Origin: CAWGCA01 sp963820955
GTDB taxonomy: Bacteria; Pseudomonadota; Gammaproteobacteria; Chromatiales; Chromatiaceae
Assembly: GCA_963820955.1 (NCBI GenBank)
Contig: CAWGCA010000023.1
Coordinates: 1-64,000 of the forward strand
Direction of reading: 5' to 3'
Length of the DNA: 64,000 nt
The notes beneath the pieces are model-generated. The model saw only the letters and a program-made list of their open reading frames with translations. It had not been told where the DNA came from and did no database searches. A program made the position numbers and the translations under genes. Shown piece after piece: positions 34,404 to 43,557 of this stretch; within the stretch, counting starts at the first letter, position 1; each line of letters starts with the position of its first letter.

Positions 34404-37169
34404 TTACAGGGCCAGTCGGGATAACCCCGGCCGCCAACCCGGATCCAGCAGCAGCAATATTTTCTCGGGCGGCAAGGAATCACCCAGCATCAGGCCCTGG
34501 GCCCCATCGCAATGTTGCTGTCTCAGGAATTCGAGCTGTGCGGCACTTTCGACCCCTTCAGCAACCACCCGCAGATTCAGCCCATGGGCCAGAGAAATGA
34601 TGGCAGCGGCGAGCTGGCTTGCCTCCGGGATTTGGGGGATTCGGCCGATAAAGGAGCCGTCTATTTTCAGAATATCCAGCGGGCAGTCCCGCAATTGGGC
34701 CAGTGAGGAATAACCGGTTCCAAAGTCGTCCAGGGCGATATGGATCCCCATCTTTTTCAGATCGGTCAGGGTATCAATTTCGCGGCTATCACGTCCACGT
34801 CCAAGCAGGATTTTCTCGGTGGTATCGAATTCGAGTAGTTCGGGTGACACGCCGGTTTCGCGCAGAATCTTAGCCACCTGCTCGGTAAAGTTGATCTGCA
34901 GCAACTGTCTTGGGCTCAGGTTTACGGTCATGGTTAACCGCTTGAAGCCCCTGTCACGCCACTGTTTGAGCTGGTTGCAGGCGGTGCGTATTACCCAGTA
35001 TCCGATAGGTATGATCTGTCCGGTATCTTCCGCCAGTGGAATGAATTCGTCCGGGTAAAGCAGCCGCTTATCTGTGTATTCCCAACGTATCAGTGCCTCC
35101 AGCCCGATGATTCGGCCGCTTTCCAGATCAGTCTGCGGCTGGTAGTGAACCTGCAGCTCCTGGTTTGCCAGTGCGGTGCGAAGTCTGTTTTCCAGTATCA
35201 GACGTTTCCGCGCCTGTTTGTTCATCTCTTCGGAATAGAATTTGAAATTGCCCTTACCGCACTCTTTGGCATGGTACATCGCACGGTCCGCATTCAGAAT
35301 CAGTTCCTTGCGAGTTGCGGCATCCCTGGGAAACAGCGCGATGCCGACACTGGCCGATAGGGTGATGTCGTGTTTGTTAATCTGGTAGGTTTCGGTCAAG
35401 GCCTGAATTACCTGGTCTGCGATATCACCTACCCGTGATAGAGAGTGTTTATCATCAGGCAGTCCATGCAGGATAATGGTGAATTCATCGCCGCCCAGAC
35501 GGGCCAGGGTATCCGCTTCACGGACGATATTGCGCAGTCTGCCGGTCACGTCGCGCAGCAGTTGGTCGCCGGTAGCGTGTCCGAAGGTATCGTTGACAGG
35601 CTTGAAATTGTCCAGGTCTATGTAGAGCAGGGCGATCAGGTTTTTCTCCCGCCCTGACTCCCGCAGCGCCTGATCGAGTCTTTCCTGGAACAGCCGGCGG
35701 TTGGGAAGGTCGGTTAGCGGGTCGTACAGTGCCAGGTGTTGGATATGGGTCTGGTACCTTTTTTGATCGGAGATATCGTTGAACAGGGCAATATAGTGGA
35801 CGCTCTGTCCCGACTTCTCTTTCGAGATCGAGATATTCATCTGTTGCGGGTAGACTTCACCGTTTTTGCGACGGCTCCAGATCTCGCCCTGCCAGAAGCC
35901 GCTTTGCCGCAGACTGTCGCCTATCAGCTGGTAAAATTTGGGGTCGTGCCGCCCGGAGCGCAGGGTGTCGACATGCCGGCCGACGATCTCCTGTTCCACA
36001 TAACCCGTGATGTCGCTGAAAGCCGGATTGACGCGGATGATACGGTCATCGGCATCGGTGATCATGATGGCTTCCAGGCTGTTGTGGTAGACACTGGCGG
36101 CAAAATTGAGCTCCTTTTCCGCCCGGTCATGAGAAATGGCGGCCCCGACCATATCAGCGGCCGATTGCAGCGCCTCGATTTCAGCGTCCGACCTGATGCG
36201 TTCGGAAAGACGATCCTCAAAACCGATGACACCCCACCAGGTTTCATCCACGAATATCGGGACCACCACCAGCGATTTGATGCCCTGGTCCTGAAACAAT
36301 CGTCGCTCGGTGGAGGGGAAATCCCGAACACTGCCCTGGATCGGGCTTCTATCGTTGAGCGTTCTCGCCCAACGGGCCGGTTGCGGGTAATTGGGAGTCT
36401 TTTCCGGGTGTCGGTGACCGGGTTGTGCCTGGATGCCCTCGGCGATCCACACCTGCTGCGGGTATATGCCGGATTCTTGTCCGTTCAGGGTCTGGTTCTG
36501 GGCCAGGTAGGCCCGGCTGGCGCCGGTGGCCTGCCCCAGAATCTTCAATACGTTGTATATGCAGTCCTGCAGGGAACAGGTGCCAAGAAAGCGGGAGGAT
36601 ATCTCTGTGACAGCATGGAGTATGGTGTCCCTGCGCTTGAGTTCCTGACTATTGGTCGAACGGTCAAGCTCGGCCGCTATCCGAATCGCGAATGAGCCCA
36701 GCACTGATTTGCTCTGATCCGCGACCTCCATTGGCTTGTCGTCCATTACCACCAATACACCCAGCGGGCCAATGCAACCTTCCAGACTGACCCCGAAATA
36801 ACTTTCTACGCCGAGAGCCTTTAGTAGAAGATCGTTTGGATATTTTTCCTTTACCCCCGCTGGTACCCACTCCAGCTTGCTTTGGCCGACCTTTTCGCAA
36901 GGGGCATCTGCCACGAGATAAGTGATATCGGGGGGAAAATTTCCATTGTCGTAAAATGTCCTGGTACGGATGACGATTCTGCTTTGATCGCTGAAAAGAC
37001 CGATAAACGCCCAGCGCACGCCATAATATTCCGCTATCTGGGTGAGGGCTTTGCGAAAAAAATTACCGGACTGTTCTGCTGGAACCGACTCAGCGAGGAA
37101 GCGTAATATCTTTTCCGTCTTATCTTGATTAGGGCTGTCCGTTGCTGAAGAATCAGTTTCTTGTGTCAT
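34404..37169 (-). CDS. GAF-GAF-PAS-GGDEF-EAL cyclic-di-GMP enzyme
   Basis: I start at ATG 37169 (MTQETDSSATDS); a frame extension to 37226 adds 19 residues with no support. The protein has two GAF-like regions (about residues 25-180 and 190-345), a PAS domain (SLEAIMITDADDRIIRVNPA, about 355-475), GGDEF near residue 558 (RLGGDEFTIIL) and EAL near 687 (GLEALIRWEY). DDFGTGYSSL and AEGVES are intact, so both diguanylate cyclase and phosphodiesterase activity look possible. No transmembrane helices are evident. The double GAF-PAS sensor suggests control by a small ligand, redox state or light. It sits by PilZ and DUF1631 genes. Confidence 0.93.
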   Translation of the reverse strand: MTQETDSSATDSPNQDKTEKILRFLAESVPAEQSGNFFRKALTQIAEYYGVRWAFIGLFSDQSRIVIRTRTFYDNGNFPPDITYLVADAPCEKVGQSKLEWVPAGVKEKYPNDLLLKALGVESYFGVSLEGCIGPLGVLVVMDDKPMEVADQSKSVLGSFAIRIAAELDRSTNSQELKRRDTILHAVTEISSRFLGTCSLQDCIYNVLKILGQATGASRAYLAQNQTLNGQESGIYPQQVWIAEGIQAQPGHRHPEKTPNYPQPARWARTLNDRSPIQGSVRDFPSTERRLFQDQGIKSLVVVPIFVDETWWGVIGFEDRLSERIRSDAEIEALQSAADMVGAAISHDRAEKELNFAASVYHNSLEAIMITDADDRIIRVNPAFSDITGYVEQEIVGRHVDTLRSGRHDPKFYQLIGDSLRQSGFWQGEIWSRRKNGEVYPQQMNISISKEKSGQSVHYIALFNDISDQKRYQTHIQHLALYDPLTDLPNRRLFQERLDQALRESGREKNLIALLYIDLDNFKPVNDTFGHATGDQLLRDVTGRLRNIVREADTLARLGGDEFTIILHGLPDDKHSLSRVGDIADQVIQALTETYQINKHDITLSASVGIALFPRDAATRKELILNADRAMYHAKECGKGNFKFYSEEMNKQARKRLILENRLRTALANQELQVHYQPQTDLESGRIIGLEALIRWEYTDKRLLYPDEFIPLAEDTGQIIPIGYWVIRTACNQLKQWRDRGFKRLTMTVNLSPRQLLQINFTEQVAKILRETGVSPELLEFDTTEKILLGRGRDSREIDTLTDLKKMGIHIALDDFGTGYSSLAQLRDCPLDILKIDGSFIGRIPQIPEASQLAAAIISLAHGLNLRVVAEGVESAAQLEFLRQQHCDGAQGLMLGDSLPPEKILLLLDPGWRPGLSRLAL

Positions 37170-37323
37170 TAGGGCCTTGTTATAAAAAAGAGCCTCTACC
37201 TGCGGGCTGCTCTGATAACAGCACAAACTGTGCCTATACTATAATATCTATATTTATCAGATCATTATTGTGATATAGAACAGTAAGTTCCTAAGAATTG
37301 TAAAGTAATTTGACACTCCTTTC

Positions 37324-40300
37324 TCAGCGCGCAGGACGTTCCAGGTCGATTAGAAAGGAAAGCAGCGCGGGCACTACAAACAGGGTCAGCAGGGTAGAGA
37401 GCGCCAGGCCGCCAAGGATCACGCTACCCAGCCCCCGGTAGAGCTCGGTACCCGATCCCTGGGCCAGGACCAGTGGCAACAGCCCGAACAGGCTGGTGGA
37501 GGTGCTCATAAAGATCGGACGGATGCGGGTCCGTACCGAGTGGAGTATCGCATCGTTGCCTTTCAGTCCTTCGTGGCGGACGTTGTTGAGCGCCTGATGC
37601 ACGATGAGAATGGCATTATTCACCACGGTACCGACCAGGATGATAAATCCGAGCATGACCAGGATGTCGAACGGTTGAGCTGCCAGAAACCGGTCCACCA
37701 GCGCTAAACCGATAAAGCCCCCGGCAGCGGCCAGGGGTACTGAAAAGAGGATGATCAGAGGGTAAAAATAGCTGCTGAACAGGGCCGACAGCAACAGGTA
37801 GGTGATAACGATCGCCAGGACGAAGTTCCACTGCAATGCGAGCCGTGTTTCCGTTAGCTTGTCCGCATTGCCACCGATGGCGATAGTAGCGTCTTGCAGC
37901 TGTCCACTCTGTTTGAGTTCGGGAACCAGTTGTTCGGATATCAGTTCCATCGCGGTCTGCAGGGCCATCTCTTCCGGTGGGGTGACTTCCAGGCGGATAT
38001 TGCGATTGCGTTCCAAGTGGTCGATCTGGGTCATGCCCTGCCCGTATTCCAGGCGGCTGAGGTCACGCAGCTGCACCAGCTCGCCATGAGCGTTGGCGAT
38101 GACGCTGTTCATCAACTGCTCCGGGGTGTTCACACGGCCACCGCCGCTCTGTACTACCAGATCCATCACCTTATCGCCCTGGGGTTTGTACTCTCCAATC
38201 TTGCGGCCGTCCATTAGCACGTCAATATAGATACCGATTTCACGTTCGCTCAATCCGTTGGCGATCACCCGGGAGCGGTCGGGGATCAGATTGGCCTCGG
38301 GGTAACTGATCTCAAGGGAAGGCACGGGCCGTACCTGGGCCTTGGGGATGGCCTGCTTGAGGGCTCCGAACAGGGCTTGGGCGGCAGCCACGATCCGTTC
38401 GGTGTCGTTGCCGGAGATATTGACGTCCACGGTCCGGCCTTTGCCGATGCCGGATTCGAAAATACCTCGCTGAATACTGACCCCGAACATCCCGGGAATG
38501 GAGTTCATCACCTCGGTGAACAGCGGCATCATCTTGCGGGCTTCGGTTACATGAACACTGGTGCCGCCGAACAGGGTGACCGCATCAGAGGCGACGTAGA
38601 AGATGTTCTCGATCTGGGGGACACCGTCTTTCCAGTCCTGCTCGAGATAGGGTCTTACCCGCTCAGAGATATAGTCGCCGATTTCCTGACGCTTCTTTTC
38701 CGAGTAGCCGGGTGGGGGGACCAGGATATTAAGGATCAGGTTCCGGTTCCCCTGGGGAAGATATTCCGCTTTCGGCATCAGCAGGGCGACCAATGTGAGG
38801 GACGCGGTGGTAAATAGTGCGACGGTAAGGATCCGACTGAATCCGTTTCTAAGGGTCAATCGTGACAGCATCATGACAAACTGGACGAAGGCATTTCCAG
38901 AGCCCGGGGCAGGCTGCTTTTCCCCGGAGCGTTTCGATATTCGGTAAAACAGATTGGTCAGGGTAGGTATAACCGAAACCGAGACAAACAGGCTGAGCAG
39001 GATGGAGAAGGTGATGGCGATGGCGATATCACGGAACAGCTGACCGGCCTCCTCTTCGATGAAAATGACCGGCAGAAAGACCGCCACGGTGGTTATGGTC
39101 GAGGCCAGAACGGCTCCCCACACCTCCCGGGTTCCATCATATGAGGCCTGAAAGGGGGCTTTGCCCATCCGTCGATGGCGATCGATGTTTTCCAGCACCA
39201 CGATGGAATTGTCTACCAGCATACCAACTGCGAAGGTAATGCCGGCCAGACTCATGACGTTGATATTGCGGCCGAACAGGTACATGAAGAAGAAGGTCCC
39301 CAGCACCGAAATAGGGATGGCGATGGCTACCGCCAACGTGGAACTGATAGAGCGGAGGAACAGCAGCAGCACAACGATGGCCAGGACTCCACCGATCATC
39401 AGGTTGATCTTGACGGTCTTAATCGCGGTATTGATATACGGCGTCTGGTCGTGGACCCAGTCGAAGTAAAGGCCCTGTGTCTTCAGCAGTCCCTGATTCA
39501 GTGCATCTACCCGCTGGCGCATCTGCGCAGTCAGATCCAGCACGTTGGCCCCGGCCTCCTTGCGTACTCCCACCACGATCATTGGCTGACCATTGTGCAG
39601 TACGGCGGGGGGATTGGTGGCGTAGCCGAATCCGGTCTCCGCTATCTCTCGCAGGAAAACCCGGTGTAGTCCGTCGTCTTCCAGCAGCAGTTCACCCGCG
39701 TCGTCAGGCGACTGAAACTGGCTTATGGTACGTATCCGGTAGTTTCTCTTCGCCAGCCCCATGACGCCGGCAGAGACATCGCTGTTGGCGTCCTGGATGC
39801 GTTCGATCACCTGTCCGAGGGTGAGGCCGTGTTCCGCCAGTCGGGCCGGATTTACGTCGATCTGCAACCGCTTCTCGCTGCCGCCGAAAACGAACAACGA
39901 GCCGACGCCGGGCACCCGTTCCAGGGTGTGGCGGACCTCGTCCTCGAAAAAGGTCCGGTATTGTTTGATCCGCTCCGGATCACCCTGGAGGGTCTTGAGC
40001 ATCATCCAGATCACCGGCGCATTTTCTTCGCTGGAGGTGCTCACCACCGGTTTTTCCGCATTCTCCGGATAGCTGCTCACCTCGTTCAGTTTATTGGTGA
40101 CCCGCACCATGGCATCGCTCAGGTCGGTTCCGACCTTGAAGGTGAGGCTGATACTGCCGTAATTGTTATAGCTGGAACTCTCCAGGACCGTCAGGCCGGA
40201 TACGCTCTTCAACACATCCTCCTGCTCCTCGATGATCTCCTTTTCGATCTCGTAGGGGCTTGCCCCGGGCCAGGTCGTCTTGACATTAATCTTCGGTGCC

Positions 40301-40422
40301 TCGACATCCGGGGTAAGCTGTACCGGCAGCCGCCACAGGCCGATGACGCCGAACAGGATGACGAGTGTTACCGCGGCGAAGGTGGAGACCGGTTGCCTGA
40401 TGGAAAGACTGATGAGGCTCAT
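37324..40422 (-). CDS. RND efflux permease
   Basis: This 1,032-residue protein has the RND layout: IRQPVSTFAAVTLVILFGVI at the N terminus, two porter domains and twelve helices. In helix 4 it has GMLVDNSIVVLENID (near residue 400), with a single Asp followed by Asn where AcrB has an Asp pair; this is usual in the subset of less-studied RND pumps. It follows its adaptor gene by 17 bp, the normal order. The substrate is unknown and no outer-membrane channel gene is adjacent. It belongs to a different branch from the pump at 10178. Confidence 0.92.
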   Translation of the reverse strand: MSLISLSIRQPVSTFAAVTLVILFGVIGLWRLPVQLTPDVEAPKINVKTTWPGASPYEIEKEIIEEQEDVLKSVSGLTVLESSSYNNYGSISLTFKVGTDLSDAMVRVTNKLNEVSSYPENAEKPVVSTSSEENAPVIWMMLKTLQGDPERIKQYRTFFEDEVRHTLERVPGVGSLFVFGGSEKRLQIDVNPARLAEHGLTLGQVIERIQDANSDVSAGVMGLAKRNYRIRTISQFQSPDDAGELLLEDDGLHRVFLREIAETGFGYATNPPAVLHNGQPMIVVGVRKEAGANVLDLTAQMRQRVDALNQGLLKTQGLYFDWVHDQTPYINTAIKTVKINLMIGGVLAIVVLLLFLRSISSTLAVAIAIPISVLGTFFFMYLFGRNINVMSLAGITFAVGMLVDNSIVVLENIDRHRRMGKAPFQASYDGTREVWGAVLASTITTVAVFLPVIFIEEEAGQLFRDIAIAITFSILLSLFVSVSVIPTLTNLFYRISKRSGEKQPAPGSGNAFVQFVMMLSRLTLRNGFSRILTVALFTTASLTLVALLMPKAEYLPQGNRNLILNILVPPPGYSEKKRQEIGDYISERVRPYLEQDWKDGVPQIENIFYVASDAVTLFGGTSVHVTEARKMMPLFTEVMNSIPGMFGVSIQRGIFESGIGKGRTVDVNISGNDTERIVAAAQALFGALKQAIPKAQVRPVPSLEISYPEANLIPDRSRVIANGLSEREIGIYIDVLMDGRKIGEYKPQGDKVMDLVVQSGGGRVNTPEQLMNSVIANAHGELVQLRDLSRLEYGQGMTQIDHLERNRNIRLEVTPPEEMALQTAMELISEQLVPELKQSGQLQDATIAIGGNADKLTETRLALQWNFVLAIVITYLLLSALFSSYFYPLIILFSVPLAAAGGFIGLALVDRFLAAQPFDILVMLGFIILVGTVVNNAILIVHQALNNVRHEGLKGNDAILHSVRTRIRPIFMSTSTSLFGLLPLVLAQGSGTELYRGLGSVILGGLALSTLLTLFVVPALLSFLIDLERPAR

Positions 40423-40439
40423 GGGGGGGCGTGAGCCGC

Positions 40440-41492
40440 CTATTGCTGCACGATCTGGACCGGCTGATCGGGGCGCAGGCGATCATTGCCGTCGACCACC
40501 ACCGGCAAGCCGGCAGCGAGCTGGGAGGGATCCACCCCGACCTGATCCCCTCTTCTTACCAGAATTTTCACCGGAACGGCTATCGCCTTACCGTCCCTGA
40601 CGGTATAGACCAGCTCTTTTCCCGACTGGCGCACTACCGCATCTCGGGGTACCAGGTGGAGGCTGCGTTTTTTGCTGGAAAGAATATCCGCCGCGGCTGA
40701 CATATTCTGGATCATGCCGTCGCTATAGGGGATCTCGATCTTGAGGGTGGCATTTTTGCTGCGCATTTCGCCCACCGGGACGATCCCGCGTATAATCCCC
40801 TCGATCTGCAGGTCGAGGGCGTCGATGGCGATGGGCAGCCGCGACCCCGGTTTCTGCAGGAGCACCAGATTCTCCGATATCGCCACCTTCACGATGATAT
40901 CGTCAATCGACGCCAGCCGGCAGACCGGGCTTCCCGGGTCGATCCATTCCCCCCGAACCTTGAGCTTTTCCAGCACAATGCCATCGAACGGGGCGCGTAT
41001 GGTGCTTTTGTCCAGCTGCAGATCGAGGCGTTCCAGTTCCTGGTCCAGGGATTCCCGTTTCTTTTGCAGGGACCGATGATCGTAGAGGGCGTCGTCATAG
41101 GTCTGGCGGCTGGCGGAGTTGGACTGCAGCAGGCTTTCCAGTCGTTTCAGGGTGCTGCCGAACTTCTGCATATCCGCCGATATCTGCTCACGTTGTTTGC
41201 GTTTGATATCCATATCCTTGCGAACGAAGTCGGTGTTGAGTTCCACCAGTGGGTCGCCTGCGTTCACCCGGGAACCCGCATCGACGTATTGTCGCGTAAT
41301 GAGCCCCGCGATTTCGCCGGAAACCGAGGAAACCCGGTCGAAATCGACAATTCCCACTAAACGACTGGTTTCGGCGATCTCCTGTTTCGTCACCTCGACC
41401 ACTACAACCCTGGCCGGAGGAGGTTGTTCGGCCAGGGCTGGCAGTGGTAGCAACAGCCCAATCAGACAGCAGAGGAAAACAACGGTTTTCAT
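40440..41492 (-). CDS. RND efflux periplasmic adaptor (HlyD/MFP family)
   Basis: The 350-residue protein has a cleaved signal peptide (MKTVVFLCCLIGLLLPLPAL, then AEQ) without a lipobox. It has a biotinyl-lipoyl half (VSGEIAGLITRQYVDAGSRV), a helical hairpin (about residues 90-150), the second half (TIRAPFDGIVLEKLKVRGEW) and a beta-barrel. It is the partner of the permease 17 bp downstream. It reads divergently from the glycine-zipper gene at 41702, with a 209-bp shared upstream region that holds an inverted repeat at 41619-41649. Confidence 0.92.
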   Translation of the reverse strand: MKTVVFLCCLIGLLLPLPALAEQPPPARVVVVEVTKQEIAETSRLVGIVDFDRVSSVSGEIAGLITRQYVDAGSRVNAGDPLVELNTDFVRKDMDIKRKQREQISADMQKFGSTLKRLESLLQSNSASRQTYDDALYDHRSLQKKRESLDQELERLDLQLDKSTIRAPFDGIVLEKLKVRGEWIDPGSPVCRLASIDDIIVKVAISENLVLLQKPGSRLPIAIDALDLQIEGIIRGIVPVGEMRSKNATLKIEIPYSDGMIQNMSAAADILSSKKRSLHLVPRDAVVRQSGKELVYTVRDGKAIAVPVKILVRRGDQVGVDPSQLAAGLPVVVDGNDRLRPDQPVQIVQQ

Positions 41493-41618
41493 GGATGCAG
41501 TTTCAGTTTCAGAGCAGCAAGGGTATTTGCATCGGGCAAACCCATCTTCTTAATCGCCCTACTGCCCACTGTCAATCAATTTCCCTGTTTCGCCAGGACA
41601 GCCCGGCCTGTTCAGGGG

Positions 41619-41649
41619 GGGTTCAGCTATCAGGGGCTATGCTGAACCC
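41619..41649. promoter_or_regulatory. 9-bp inverted repeat in a divergent promoter region
   Basis: Arms gggttcagc (41619-41627) and gctgaaccc (41641-41649) are perfect and separated by 13 nt (tatcaggggctat). The unit lies 127 bp before the RND adaptor start and 53 bp before the glycine-zipper start. A transcription-factor site and an RNA hairpin in the leader are both possible; nothing in the sequence decides. Confidence 0.35.
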
Positions 41650-41701
41650 AGGTTGAGAGGAGTTCTCTCTGAGTTGCGAACCTTGGAAAAGGAGCAAAAC
41701 A

Positions 41702-42268
41702 GTGAAAAAGCAGCTTGTTACATTAATTCTTGGTTTTGGACTGGTCACGGCTTCCGGAGTTTCCCCGGCCGATGGCGGCTTTTTCGTCAAAGCCCGGGTA
41801 GTCGACGCAAGCCCGATCTACGAGACCATACAGGTATCTTACCCTGAAGAGCGATGCTGGAATGAGCGGGTGCGTCATACCCGACAGGGCTATGGAAGAT
41901 CATACACGCCGGCCATTGCAGGCGCCATAATCGGTGGCGTGGCGGGGAATCAGTTTTCCAAGGGCAGCAAACGCAACGTCCTGACCGCGGCCGGTGCCCT
42001 GCTCGGTGCCTCGCTGGGACGGGATTTTACCCGGCCCGCGGGAAGATCCAGCTATGTAACCACCGAACGCCACTGTGAAGTGGTAGACAGATACGAGGAA
42101 CAGGATCAGCTGGTGGGATATGACATAAGCTATCGCTATAACGGCCGGATCTTTACCACACGCACTGACGCCCATCCCGGAAAGTTTATCCGGGTCAAGG
42201 TACAGGTAGAGCCTACCCAGGACTATGCCTATAATCGCTACCAGGGAGACAACGACTGGAACGACTAA
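41702..42268 (+). CDS. Glycine-zipper envelope protein (17-kDa antigen-like)
   Basis: The 188-residue protein has a signal peptide (cut near VSPADG), then a glycine-zipper 2TM region, AIAGAIIGGVAGNQFSKGSK followed by VLTAAGALLGASLGRDF, as in Rickettsia 17-kDa surface antigens. A Cys-containing beta region (ERHCEVVDRYEEQDQLVGYD) follows. The start is GTG 41702, with GGAG 8 nt upstream. Such proteins sit in the cell envelope and probably oligomerise through the zipper. There is no lipobox. It is the first of four genes reading into the PhoPQ-like system; the next starts 47 bp later. Confidence 0.85.
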   Translation: MKKQLVTLILGFGLVTASGVSPADGGFFVKARVVDASPIYETIQVSYPEERCWNERVRHTRQGYGRSYTPAIAGAIIGGVAGNQFSKGSKRNVLTAAGALLGASLGRDFTRPAGRSSYVTTERHCEVVDRYEEQDQLVGYDISYRYNGRIFTTRTDAHPGKFIRVKVQVEPTQDYAYNRYQGDNDWND

Positions 42269-42314
42269 TGTGAAGGGTAAAGCGTTCTGGAACCCGAACT
42301 GGAGGTACAACCAC

Positions 42315-42752
42315 TTGACGTGGAAACAGAACACACTGCTAGTTGCTGCCGTCGTCGGGTTGGTATTGAGTTTGCCCCTGGATGCCAGGGAGCATAAAGG
42401 TGGGCGCTGGCAGATGCAGCAGCAGAGCCCCTACCGGCAGATAGCGAGGGGCCCGGAAGGGAGAGGGGGTCGCAAGCAGTTCGACGGCCGGGGTCAGTCA
42501 CAGGACAAGCGCTTCAACGGAGGCCGGGAGCGTGGAGGCGGACGTCAGCGGAGCAATGATTGGCGGCAGAGTTTGGACAGCGCGGTGTCGAACGCGAGAA
42601 AACGGACCGGGGGACGGGTTCTCTCTGCAGAGACTAAGAACAAGGATGGCCGCGAGGTCCACTACATCAGAATCCTGTCGGACGACGGCAAGGTCAAGCG
42701 CCTGCGGGTCGATGCACGGACCGGCCGACCGGTCTCGTCCGGGAAACGCTGA
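42315..42752 (+). CDS. PepSY-domain periplasmic protein
   Basis: The start is TTG 42315, in frame, with GGAGG 9 nt upstream; no ATG fits. The 145-residue protein has a signal peptide (WKQNTLLVAAVVGLVLSLPL, cut near DA), a strongly basic, Gly/Arg/Gln-rich middle, and a C-terminal PepSY fold (RVLSAETKNKDGREVHYIRI, then RVDARTGRPV). PepSY domains inhibit proteases or sense envelope conditions. It ends 11 bp before the response regulator gene, so it may be a periplasmic input or output of that two-component system. Confidence 0.8.
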   Translation: MTWKQNTLLVAAVVGLVLSLPLDAREHKGGRWQMQQQSPYRQIARGPEGRGGRKQFDGRGQSQDKRFNGGRERGGGRQRSNDWRQSLDSAVSNARKRTGGRVLSAETKNKDGREVHYIRILSDDGKVKRLRVDARTGRPVSSGKR

Positions 42753-42763
42753 GGGAAACGGGG

Positions 42764-43459
42764 ATGCGGGTACTTGTGGTTGAGGATGAGGCGTCCCTGC
42801 GGGAACAGCTGAAAAAGCAGCTTGGTGCCCGCGGATATTCGGTGGACGTGGCAGCAGACGGGGAGGAGGGGCTTTTTTATCTGCGGGAATATCCACAGGA
42901 TCTGGCAGTGGTCGACATCGGTCTGCCGAAGCTCTCCGGTATCGAGCTGATCCGGCAGTCTCGGAAGGAGGGGCAGGATATTCCGGTTCTGATCCTGACC
43001 GCCCGGGGCAACTGGCAGGAGAAGGTGGAGGGGCTGGAAGCCGGTGCCGACGACTACCTGGTGAAACCCTTTCACCTGGAAGAGTTGCTGGCGAGGTTGA
43101 ATGCCTTGTTGCGCAGGAGCGTGGGTCTGTCTGCGCCGGCGGTCGAGTGGGGACCCATTGTGCTGAATTCAGCGAGCCAGTCGGTGGTGCTTTCCGGACA
43201 GCCTCTGGAACTGACTGCATACGAGTACCGGGTGCTTGAGTACCTGATGCTGCATCAGGGTGAAGTGGTTTCCAAGACCAAGCTGACCGAACATATCTAC
43301 GATCAGGATTTCGATCGGGACAGCAACGTACTCGAGGTGTTCGTCGGTCGCCTCCGGCGCAAACTGGACCCGGAAGGGACTCTGAAACCTATCGAAACCC
43401 TGCGGGGTCGTGGTTATCGTTTCCGACCCGAGCCGGTCTCCACTGCGCCGCCCGGGTGA
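42764..43459 (+). CDS. OmpR/PhoP-type response regulator
   Basis: The 231-residue protein has a receiver domain with acidic pocket VVEDEASL, phospho-acceptor Asp51 in VVDIGLPKLSG, and Lys in YLVKPF. A winged-helix DNA-binding domain follows, with LTAYEYRVLEYLMLHQGEVV and VFVGRLRRKLDPEG. Layout and motifs resemble PhoP/QseB. It is 11 bp after the PepSY gene and 98 bp before the histidine kinase, so the three form an operon. Targets are unknown; the divergent pump and the glycine-zipper gene are natural candidates. Confidence 0.92.
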   Translation: MRVLVVEDEASLREQLKKQLGARGYSVDVAADGEEGLFYLREYPQDLAVVDIGLPKLSGIELIRQSRKEGQDIPVLILTARGNWQEKVEGLEAGADDYLVKPFHLEELLARLNALLRRSVGLSAPAVEWGPIVLNSASQSVVLSGQPLELTAYEYRVLEYLMLHQGEVVSKTKLTEHIYDQDFDRDSNVLEVFVGRLRRKLDPEGTLKPIETLRGRGYRFRPEPVSTAPPG

Positions 43460-43557
43460 CAGCTTTAGTGTCCGCTACGACGGATTCAGCCCTGTCTCCG
43501 CCGCGTCTGGCGGTTGTGCGTTCAGCCCTGGTTGGTTGCTAGGGCCTGTCGACCAAT

